64,000 nt of DNA, taken from NCBI GenBank assembly GCA_035545555.1, contig DASZYD010000013.1, positions 1 through 64,000 of the forward strand, written 5' to 3'. The translations under genes were made by a program, and so were the position numbers. The notes beneath the pieces are model-generated. The model was not told the DNA's origin. It worked only from the letters and a program-made list of their open reading frames with translations, and did no database searches. Below are positions 57,969-64,000 of this stretch, one piece after another; the stretch's first letter is position 1, and each line of letters opens with the position of its first letter. This stretch comes from JANWHZ01 sp035545555. GTDB lineage: Bacteria > Patescibacteriota > Saccharimonadia > Saccharimonadales > UBA4665.

Positions 57969-58819
57969 AGCACTGCCGCCCCCTGCCGGATACCGTTGAT
58001 CGTCTCCTTCAGACGCTCATCGGCCGTGGCTCGCTTCGCCCGGTTGTAGGCCAGGTTGATGAGCCGCTGTGACTCGGCTGCTTTATCGTTCGCCACATTC
58101 ATCGAGCGGAAACGCGAGGCGTACTGCGCCAGCTTGGATTCCAGAATGGTCTGGCTCAGGGCAATCTCTACCATCGAGCGCTCCAGGTGCGCCACGACGG
58201 CAAACGTGCTTGGCTCAAAAATATAGGTCGCTTCATTGATGGTATCTTCCTCTTCTTTCAGCCGGCGTCCGGCCTCTTGCACGGCAGTGCGTAGTTCAAT
58301 CTTTTTGATGTCCTGTACCATCAGCGAGACGTAGGTCTGGTAATAGACGGTGGTGTTGCGGTACTCGTGCACGAACTGTACCAGCGGCGTCACGTTGATA
58401 TTCTGGTCACGTGCCGGCAGCTTGAAGTATTTCTTAAACTTCACACCGGCCTGCACCAGTTGCAGCGCGCCATGGTGGCCAACGATTATGATGTCCTGCT
58501 TCTCGGGGTTATATTCTTTGAGCATCCACTCGATGAGCTTCTGGTCGATATCGCCGCTAAAGCCGCCCTCGGCGGTGATGGCAATGATGAGCTCTTTGTC
58601 GATAACGTGCTCGTTAGTCTCGCGACCGTAGCGGAAGGTGCGGTCAACGCGGATCTGGCTGTAAATGTGCCACAATTCCTCAAAGAATGCCTGGCTGAGC
58701 TGCACCTGGTTCTTGATCTGCCCCAGCCGCATGCTGGCCAAACCTTCGAACACGCTGGTGATGGTGACGATCACGCCCAGGTCATTCTTCTCTTGCGCCA
58801 GGTCAAGCAGCCGTTTCAT
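57965..58819 (-). CDS. atpG: F1-type ATPase gamma subunit
   Basis: 284 residues from MKRLLDLAQEKND. Central rotor shaft. N-terminal helix with VFEGLASMRLGQI, Rossmann-like core (IIIAITAEGGFSGDIDQKLIEWML, DIIIVGHHG) and C-terminal helix LAQYASRFRSMNVANDKAAESQRLINLAYNRAKR. It is diverged overall but the two coiled helices are intact. The ATG at 58819 is preferred: AAGAGG lies seven bases before it. An ATG at 58843 exists only because of the inserted element upstream and adds MARPRGTE. Confidence 0.88.
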   Translation of the reverse strand: MKRLLDLAQEKNDLGVIVTITSVFEGLASMRLGQIKNQVQLSQAFFEELWHIYSQIRVDRTFRYGRETNEHVIDKELIIAITAEGGFSGDIDQKLIEWMLKEYNPEKQDIIIVGHHGALQLVQAGVKFKKYFKLPARDQNINVTPLVQFVHEYRNTTVYYQTYVSLMVQDIKKIELRTAVQEAGRRLKEEEDTINEATYIFEPSTFAVVAHLERSMVEIALSQTILESKLAQYASRFRSMNVANDKAAESQRLINLAYNRAKRATADERLKETINGIRQGAAVL

Positions 58820-58835
58820 TTCCGTACCTCTTGGG
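58816..58835. repeat. 20-bp direct repeat, gamma side of the insertion
   Basis: Identical to 58950-58969. Contains the gamma ribosome site and start codon. Confidence 0.85.
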
Positions 58836-58949
58836 CGGGCCATGAGACAAACCCTTGCAGGGTTTTTCTCATCGGAGCTGGCGGAGTGAATCCGCCTCCC
58901 GTCTGCGACGGGACCGCCCTTGCTCTTTTCCCAAATAACCGGCTACTGA
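58836..58949. mobile_element. Small hairpin-rich insertion in the alpha-gamma junction
   Basis: 114 bp between two identical 20-bp repeats. It folds into three hairpins: a 14-bp stem with one mismatch (58842-58872), a 6-bp stem GGCGGA/TCCGCC (58880-58896) and a perfect 7-bp stem TCCCGTC/GACGGGA (58897-58913). No coding capacity. It resembles a miniature palindromic element with target duplication. Without it, the alpha stop and gamma start would overlap as ATGA, like the beta-gamma junction. Confidence 0.65.
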
Positions 58950-58969
58950 TCATTTCCGTACCTCTTGGG
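58950..58969. repeat. 20-bp direct repeat, alpha side of the insertion
   Basis: Identical to 58816-58835. It encodes the last codons and stop of alpha. Confidence 0.85.
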
Positions 58970-60377
58970 TGCTGGCGGTGAGGAGTTCGTCGCGTATCTG
59001 GTCGAACTGGCTATCGTCGGTCATCTTGGCGCCGATACCCAGGGCATTCTTTTTGAGCGTCTTGATGTCGAGCACCTGGCCGTCTTTCAGATTGAGCACG
59101 ATGTCCAGCATGAGCAGCTGGCTGTTGACCGAGTAGACTTCATCAGGTGCCTGGTTGAAGAGTTCGATGATGCGCTTGCCGCGCTGCAGGTCCTTTTGCG
59201 CTTCCAATGCCAGCTCGGAGCCGAAATGCGAGAACTCCTGCGCTTGCGCGTAGGCGTTAAGCGTCGAGATCGTCTGCGCCGCCAGCTGTTTCTGGCGCCT
59301 GTTTTGGCCCAAGCCGCCGACGCGCGTGACGCTGAGGCCCGTGCTGACCGCCGGCCGCATCGATTCACGGAACGTCTTCATATCCAAAATCCACTGCCCG
59401 TCGGTGATGGACATGATATTGGTCGGCAGATATCCGGTGATATCACCATCCGATGCCAGCACAATAGGCAGCGCCGTGAGCGTTTTGTGATTCGCCTTGA
59501 GCTTGCCGGCCCGTTCAAGCAGGCTGGAGTGTGCATAGAACATGTCGCCCGGGTACGAATCCCGGCCCGGCGCGCTGCCCGTGAGGAGCGCGATCTCTCG
59601 GTAGGTGTAGGCGTGACTGGTGAGGTCGTCGTAAATGATCATCACATCTTGGTCACACTTCTGCCAGAGATATTCGCCCATGGCGCAGGCCACGTACGGC
59701 GCCAGATAGCTTGTCACCAGCGACTCAAACGTCGTCGAGACAATGACGATGGCATGCTTCATGGCATCGTTGGCAGCCAGCTTGCTGAGCAGCAGGTCAA
59801 CATCGCTGCGCCGCTTGGAAATAAGCACATAGATGGCGACCACATCAGAGTCTTTTTGGTTGAGCGCCAGCTGGTAGGCCAAGGTGCTCTTGCCGGACTT
59901 GCTGTCGCCCAGCACGGCCAGGCGCTGGCCGCGCACCAGCGGGAAGAGCTCATCCAATACCATCAGGCCGGTCACCAGTTGCCTGTCCAGCGCCTCGCGC
60001 TCCTGCAGGCCCGGCGCGGCGTTAAAGACCGGCCACGTCGTATCGGCCGCAATCGGCCCCTTGCCGTCAAGCGGCTCGCCGGTTACCGAAATGACCCGGC
60101 CGATAAAATCTTTGCCTACTTTGCTGACCAGTTCGTGGTGCTGTACCACCGCCATCATGCCGGCGTGCAGGACGTTCACGCCCAGGTGGAGCACCACCAC
60201 CCGGTCCTCCAGAATGTGGCGGACAAAGCCTTTGCTGCCGTCCTCAAACATGACCAGTGCATTGACGTTCACCGGCTGCAAGCCGCGTACCTGCACCATA
60301 AATTTATCGACGGTAATCACTTCGCCGACGGGGCGGCTGCTTTCTACCAGATGGTCGAAGTGCGGATTGTCACTCAT
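58950..60377 (-). CDS. atpA: F1-type ATPase alpha subunit, divergent
   Basis: 475 residues, slightly short. Non-catalytic F1 subunit: P-loop GDSKSGKSTLAYQLA instead of the usual GDRQTGKT, IIYDDLTSHAYTYREIALL, GRDSYPGDMFYAHSSLLERA, and the arginine finger in RPAVSTGLSVTRVGG. The N-terminus lacks the extended helix that usually binds delta. It should activate catalysis at beta. Overlaps delta by eight bases. Confidence 0.93.
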   Translation of the reverse strand: MSDNPHFDHLVESSRPVGEVITVDKFMVQVRGLQPVNVNALVMFEDGSKGFVRHILEDRVVVLHLGVNVLHAGMMAVVQHHELVSKVGKDFIGRVISVTGEPLDGKGPIAADTTWPVFNAAPGLQEREALDRQLVTGLMVLDELFPLVRGQRLAVLGDSKSGKSTLAYQLALNQKDSDVVAIYVLISKRRSDVDLLLSKLAANDAMKHAIVIVSTTFESLVTSYLAPYVACAMGEYLWQKCDQDVMIIYDDLTSHAYTYREIALLTGSAPGRDSYPGDMFYAHSSLLERAGKLKANHKTLTALPIVLASDGDITGYLPTNIMSITDGQWILDMKTFRESMRPAVSTGLSVTRVGGLGQNRRQKQLAAQTISTLNAYAQAQEFSHFGSELALEAQKDLQRGKRIIELFNQAPDEVYSVNSQLLMLDIVLNLKDGQVLDIKTLKKNALGIGAKMTDDSQFDQIRDELLTASTQEVRK

Positions 60378-60933
60378 GCATGGCCTCCGCCGACACCGTA
60401 GCCATGGGTGCGGCTGCTGCAGCGGGGGCGTCGGCCGCGGCAGCTACCAGGCTATCGACCAACAGCTGCCGGTGGTCCTGCAAGTAGCGCCGCAGCGACA
60501 GATCAAAGTACTGGTTAGTGGTCTGTACCGTGCAGCCGGCCGCAATGCTGGGCTGCAAACCGACACGGATCAATACCGCCGGATGGATAGTTTGGCGGAA
60601 CCACTGCACGATCTTCTGCAAAAAGGCCGATGATGGGTCAACCGCAAAACTCATATGTACCACCGGCGCCTGCGCGGTCGTATCTTGCAAAAAAGCTGCC
60701 AGCCGGGCGCGCGCAGCCGCGTCAAGAAGGTTCAGCCCGTTCGCCGCCGCCAGCTCATCGAGCATACGGCTGACTTTGGGCAGCTGCGCCTGCGTGGTGC
60801 CTGGGGTCCGCAGCGCCTGCTGGTGCAAGTAGTCGCTCAGTGCTGCCACCTCGCGCTTGAGGCGCGATACATCAGCCGGGGAGGTCACCAGCAACGGTAG
60901 CGTCAGAGTGCCGGGGATGGTCGTATGTTCCAT
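60370..60933 (-). CDS. atpH: F1-type ATPase delta-like subunit
   Basis: 187 residues. The first 100 residues are helical (SRLKREVAALSDYLHQQAL) and only loosely like delta/OSCP. The C-terminal half (VVHMSFAVDPSSAFLQKIVQWFRQTIHPAVLIRVGLQPSIAAGCTVQTTNQYFDLSLRRYL) matches the delta beta-hairpin region. A disordered Ala/Pro tail follows. It would link the F1 head to the stator b-like protein. Three bases separate it from the b-like gene. Confidence 0.75.
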   Translation of the reverse strand: MEHTTIPGTLTLPLLVTSPADVSRLKREVAALSDYLHQQALRTPGTTQAQLPKVSRMLDELAAANGLNLLDAAARARLAAFLQDTTAQAPVVHMSFAVDPSSAFLQKIVQWFRQTIHPAVLIRVGLQPSIAAGCTVQTTNQYFDLSLRRYLQDHRQLLVDSLVAAAADAPAAAAAPMATVSAEAMHE

Positions 60934-60936
60934 AGC

Positions 60937-61563
60937 CTACGCTCCGCGGCTGATATCTTCCAATATCGCACGTTTATTCGTCTCAAGTTCGCCAAGAATG
61001 TACTCCAGCTGATCGCCCAGATTGATCTGGTTGCCGATGGCCGTCATGAGATAATGGTTGACGATTGTCGCGGTGTTGTCGGTAAAGCGCTGGATGATCT
61101 GCGCCTTCTCGGCTGCAATCTGCTCCTGCACCTGTTTGCTCAGCTGGGCGCGCTGTTCGTCGATGGCCTGGTTCGTCTTCTGGATGGAGTCGATGGCGAG
61201 CTGCTTGGCGTCCATGATCGACTGCTCATACTTGGCAAACTCTTCCTGCAGCTTCTTGGTGATCTCCGCCTTCATGTACTCGTTCAGCTGGCTGGTCGTC
61301 AGGCGCAGGTCCTGCTGCAGAAACATCGCGTTCTCACCGATGATCTTCTCGAAGTGCAGGCGGCCGCGGTTGCGCAGCTCTTCGCGGAACTCGGCATTGA
61401 AGATGTGTTCGACGTCTTCCTCGGCTGCTTTGCTATAGTCGGCAACGGCTTTCTTGGCCGGGCGGACGCCGGCGGCGCTTCCCAGACGCACCGCCACCCA
61501 GACGAACGCCAGCCCTGCGGCCCCCAAGATGCCGAGCATTCCGCCGAGCCACCAAATCGTCAT
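60937..61563 (-). CDS. atpF: F-type ATPase b-like stator subunit
   Basis: 208 residues, longer than the usual 155-175. One N-terminal membrane helix (IWWLGGMLGILGAAGLAFVWVAV) and a long charged coiled coil (KKLQEEFAKYEQSIMDAKQL; SKQVQEQIAAEKAQIIQRF). The C-terminal 40 residues (INLGDQLEYILGELETNKRAILEDISRG) are not typical of b. It anchors the head to the membrane as a stator. Only one b gene is present. Confidence 0.8.
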   Translation of the reverse strand: MTIWWLGGMLGILGAAGLAFVWVAVRLGSAAGVRPAKKAVADYSKAAEEDVEHIFNAEFREELRNRGRLHFEKIIGENAMFLQQDLRLTTSQLNEYMKAEITKKLQEEFAKYEQSIMDAKQLAIDSIQKTNQAIDEQRAQLSKQVQEQIAAEKAQIIQRFTDNTATIVNHYLMTAIGNQINLGDQLEYILGELETNKRAILEDISRGA

Positions 61564-61591
61564 GTCTTTATACCCACCGCCCTGCTTACGC

Positions 61592-62437
61592 TTATAACCT
61601 TAGTAACAAATATACCGCAAACAGACCAATGATTAAAATGGTCACACTGGTAAGGATGATCTGGACCAGCCCGCGCACGATTGACTGCTTGGCAAGCGGG
61701 TTACGGCCGATCGAGATAATACTGCCGCGCACCCCGCTGTACAGCACACCGCCGGCGATGAGCGCGGTAATGGCCAGCACCGCCAGGCTCAGCCAAACGC
61801 GCGGTGCGCTAACCGGTTTAGCGGCGATGGAGTTGCCCGCCACCTGCAGAAAGCCGGGCAGATTGCCGGTGCCATGGCCCAGGTTCGGGTTGCCCGCCAC
61901 GTTCAGATCGACCGGAATACTGCCGATGGCTACCGTCTGTTTGCCGCTGCCCGTTTGCAGCGTCGCCGTGCTCACGGTATTGCCGGCGCCGGTAAACGCA
62001 ACCGCGGCTTTGCCCAGCACGATGATCTGGCTGTTGTCGGCTTTCATGCCGACACCATTGAGCGCGGAAATGGTAATGTAATCGCCAACGCTGATAGCCC
62101 CGTTCTGGTTGCTCACCAGCACGCTGTAGCGGCCGGAGGTAGCTACATAGACCTGAGCCGTATCACCGTTGCCTGTCAGCGATAGTGGCGCGTCACTGGC
62201 CGGGATGGACACGCCGAGCATTGCGGTGTCACGGTCGTTCGTCAGCGGTATGACCTTGGTCGTATCGTGCGGATCGAGCCCTACGATCATCCCCTGCCGA
62301 ATCGCCGTCCCCGCATCATAGGCCGTCACGACCGGTGACCCGCTGGTCGTCGCACTGGCAGCCACAGCCACACCGGCCGCCCCCACCGGTAAAAGGAGTA
62401 CGGCAAACGCGAGTACGATACGGCGAAGCGTAAACAT
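61592..62437 (-). CDS. Exported protein with C-terminal c-subunit-like hairpin lacking the ion-binding carboxylate
   Basis: 281 residues. Signal peptide or N-terminal helix (IVLAFAVLLLPVGAAGVAVAA), then about 170 outside residues rich in beta strands (AMLGVSIPASDAPLSLTGNG; VYVATSGRYSVLVSNQNGAISVGDYITI). The C-terminal 70 residues form two membrane helices joined by VRGSIISIGRNPLAKQSIVRG, close to the c-subunit loop (x-R-x-I-x-x-I-A-R-Q/N-P-E). The second helix LVQIILTSVTILIIGLFAVYLLL has Val where the essential Glu/Asp sits, with Thr and Ser beside it; neither helix has an acidic residue. First gene of the F1 operon, where atpB and atpE would be expected. Confidence 0.7.
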   Translation of the reverse strand: MFTLRRIVLAFAVLLLPVGAAGVAVAASATTSGSPVVTAYDAGTAIRQGMIVGLDPHDTTKVIPLTNDRDTAMLGVSIPASDAPLSLTGNGDTAQVYVATSGRYSVLVSNQNGAISVGDYITISALNGVGMKADNSQIIVLGKAAVAFTGAGNTVSTATLQTGSGKQTVAIGSIPVDLNVAGNPNLGHGTGNLPGFLQVAGNSIAAKPVSAPRVWLSLAVLAITALIAGGVLYSGVRGSIISIGRNPLAKQSIVRGLVQIILTSVTILIIGLFAVYLLLRL

Positions 62438-62445
62438 CTTACCCC

Positions 62446-62474
62446 AGTATAACCATGGTGCCAGAGCTAGGCAA
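62446..62474 (-). promoter_or_regulatory. Leaderless promoter of the F1-ATPase operon
   Basis: TTGCCT (62469-62474), 17 bases, TATACT (62446-62451), then eight bases to the ATG of the c-like gene. It lies within the 3' end of the cysteine desulfurase gene, so the operon can be expressed separately. Confidence 0.65.
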
Positions 62475-63603
62475 TGAGGCCGGCGAGCGCTTCGACGGTT
62501 CGTCGGATATCCGGCTCGGCCGTACCACGACCCATGGTAAACCGCAGCGATGATTGTGCGGCAGCATCGCTCAGGCCCATGGCGCGCAGTACATGCGAGG
62601 GTTCTTCGTCGCTCGCCGCACAGGCCGATCCGGCAGCCGCCATGATGCCCGCTTCGTCCAGCGCCATCAGCAGCCGCTCGTTATCCTGCCCGGCCAGCGT
62701 GACATGCACATTATTCGGGAGGCGATGGCGCCGCGAACCGTTGATGCTCGCGCCCGGCAGTTGCTCCAGCAGCTCAAAAAAGAGTGCTTGCAGCGTGCGG
62801 AGCCGGCCGGCCTCGGCAGCGCGCATATCCTGCGCAATCTCTAGCGCTTTACAAAAGCCGATGATACCCGGCACATTCTCCGTACCGCTGCGCAGCCCCC
62901 GCTCCTGCCCACCACCATACACCAGCGGTTTGAGCGCTACGCCGGTTCGTGCCCAGAGCGCGCCTGTCTGTTTAGGCCCATAGATTTTGCCCCCATTCAG
63001 AGTGAGCAGATCCACGCCAAGCCGTGAGACATGCAGATCGAGATAATTCGCCGCCTGGGTAGCGTCGCTATGCAGATAGAGCGGTAAGCTGTTACCGCGC
63101 CGCCGCCGGCCAGCCAGCACCTGACGCACCAGCGCCGCCACCTCGCGCAGCGGCTGAACGGCACCGACTTCGTTGTTGGCATATTGCACGCTCACCAGCA
63201 CCGTATTGTCATCAATCAGCTTCTCAAGCGCCGATACGTCCAGCACACCATCGGGACGTACCGGTGCCTCGGCATGTGCGTAGGCGCGGGCCGTTGCCAG
63301 GATAGATTCGTGCTCAATGCTGCTGACGATCATCCGCGCACCCGGAAAAGCCTGCATTACGCCATGGATCGCCAGGTTGTTCGCCTCAGTGCCGCCGGCC
63401 GTAAACAAGACGTCGGCCGGTCGGGCGCCAAGCACACCGGCAACACCCGCCCGCGCCGCTTCTACGTCACGGTGCACCGCTTTGGCCGCCAGATACGTCG
63501 CCGAGGGATTGAAGAACTGCTCCCGAAAGTATGGCTGCATGGCTGCCAGCACACGCTCATCCGGCGGTGTGGCAGCAGCATAGTCAAGATAAATCGTATG
63601 CAT
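62467..63603 (-). CDS. Cysteine desulfurase (NifS/IscS class)
   Basis: 378 residues. PLP enzyme that takes sulfur from cysteine. YLDYAAATPP at the N-terminus, FTAGGTEANNLAIHG, the PLP lysine in LLTLNGGKIYGPKQTGALW, RSGTENVPGIIGFCKAL and the active-site Cys in AAGSACAASDEEPSHVLRAMG. The usual S-A-H-K motif is L-N-G-G-K here. With MnmA in the window, tRNA thiolation is the likely use, since no Fe-S assembly genes are seen. TATACT lies eight bases before the ATG. Confidence 0.95.
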   Translation of the reverse strand: MHTIYLDYAAATPPDERVLAAMQPYFREQFFNPSATYLAAKAVHRDVEAARAGVAGVLGARPADVLFTAGGTEANNLAIHGVMQAFPGARMIVSSIEHESILATARAYAHAEAPVRPDGVLDVSALEKLIDDNTVLVSVQYANNEVGAVQPLREVAALVRQVLAGRRRRGNSLPLYLHSDATQAANYLDLHVSRLGVDLLTLNGGKIYGPKQTGALWARTGVALKPLVYGGGQERGLRSGTENVPGIIGFCKALEIAQDMRAAEAGRLRTLQALFFELLEQLPGASINGSRRHRLPNNVHVTLAGQDNERLLMALDEAGIMAAAGSACAASDEEPSHVLRAMGLSDAAAQSSLRFTMGRGTAEPDIRRTVEALAGLIA

Positions 63604-63611
63604 TACTGTCT

Positions 63612-63617
63612 AGTATA
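63612..63617 (-). promoter_or_regulatory. -10 box, leaderless arrangement (cysteine desulfurase)
   Basis: TATACT on the minus strand, eight bases before the ATG; -35 not clear. Confidence 0.45.
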
Positions 63618-63628
63618 CGGCCCTCAGG

Positions 63629-63994
63629 CTACGCGCCTTGGGCAATGCGTTGCAGCTCGGTACCGACCTTGCGGGAATAAAGTTGGATGGCAGCATAGAA
63701 GTTGCGCAATTCTTCATCGCTCAGCGACTGGTATACGCTGTCGCCCTGCGACTTCACAATGCCGGTTGGCCGCACGTCATAGCGCGTGGTCATCACACGG
63801 TGCCTGCCCTGCGCATCGTTCCATTCTTCGTGCCAGACCCAGGTGTGCGGATCCAGGCAGAAAAATTCGCGGCGTACCCCTTTCGGTACCGGGCCGAACA
63901 GCTCGCCGCCCAGGCGCGCCTCGTAGTGCAGCAGTGCCCGCTGGATGTCGGCACGGCGGCGGGCCTGCTTCTGCTCACGCGTCCGGTTCAACAT
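63629..63994 (-). CDS. Conserved-looking hypothetical protein
   Basis: 121 residues, soluble, basic at the N-terminus (MLNRTREQKQARRRADIQRALLHYE). A Trp-rich central strand pair (FFCLDPHTWVWHEEWNDAQGRHRVMTTRYDV) and a C-terminal helix with YQSLSDEELRNFYAAIQLY. I do not recognise a family. 25 bases before the cysteine desulfurase on the same strand, and probably cotranscribed or with the intervening promoter. Confidence 0.7.
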   Translation of the reverse strand: MLNRTREQKQARRRADIQRALLHYEARLGGELFGPVPKGVRREFFCLDPHTWVWHEEWNDAQGRHRVMTTRYDVRPTGIVKSQGDSVYQSLSDEELRNFYAAIQLYSRKVGTELQRIAQGA

Positions 63995-64000
63995 GCTACG

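Noticed and set aside
58965..60401. 478-codon open frame on the plus strand opposite alpha
   Set aside because: It is a shadow of the conserved alpha subunit gene in GC-rich DNA; no recognisable domains and no ribosome site.

Overview
The window looks like a chromosome segment from a GC-rich member of the Patescibacteria (candidate phyla radiation), most likely Saccharibacteria. This is an inference from gene content, with no database search behind it. The supports are minimal or trimmed housekeeping proteins (an alanyl-tRNA synthetase that stops before its C-terminal domains, a short UvrC, a LigA without zinc-finger cysteines), almost no biosynthesis, and many large exported surface proteins, several ending in Ala-Thr-x-Thr-Phe. 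A serine-recombinase remnant, HtpX/LemA, a MazEF pair, and very short or leaderless 5' ends also fit. TGA is used as stop, so the recoded Gracilibacteria/Absconditabacteria are excluded.

Layout. 0-5 kb: tail of a serine recombinase running into a tRNA-Gly gene, an exported beta-helix protein, tRNA-Phe, a VIT-family metal transporter, tRNA-Ala, three tandem paralogues of a small unknown family, and a hairpin-rich divergent intergenic region. 5-15 kb: LigA, membrane proteins, HtpX, LemA, a D,D-carboxypeptidase, tRNA-Val and tRNA-Leu(GAG), a FAD-linked oxidase, a GNAT protein and AT-richer mazEF. 15-28 kb: tRNA-Leu(CAG), an orphan membrane-anchored peptide-binding protein, SecG, PepP, UvrC, a large acidic membrane protein, an ABC exporter, L25, DedA and an HD hydrolase. 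28-47 kb: UvrA, a TPR plus giant exported protein pair, exonuclease I, a kinase-like orphan, and an envelope/division block (Obg, LysM-CHAP hydrolase, MltG, RuvX, a bitopic protein, an FtsA-like ATPase), then AlaRS and MnmA. 47-56 kb: a surface-protein island of six minus-strand genes (a PKD protein, a DUF916-like protein and four proteins with a shared C-terminal domain) plus one plus-strand bitopic protein.

56-64 kb holds the most interesting system: cysteine desulfurase, then an F1-ATPase operon (order X-b-delta-alpha-gamma-beta-epsilon). The usual membrane genes atpB (a) and atpE (c) are absent from this operon. In the place of c there is an exported protein whose C-terminus is a c-subunit-like hairpin with an Arg-Asn-Pro loop but no ion-binding carboxylate. 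Catalytic residues in beta and the arginine finger in alpha are kept. The simplest reading is an ATP-driven rotary machine that does not pump ions and may turn an extracellular domain. The alpha-gamma junction of this operon also carries a 114-bp hairpin-rich insertion flanked by 20-bp direct repeats.

Other points worth attention are a tRNA-Gly in which the near-universal G19:C56 pair is replaced by U19:A56, a zinc-fingerless DNA ligase, and at least a dozen genes whose -10 hexamer sits 6-9 bases before the start codon, implying leaderless mRNAs.
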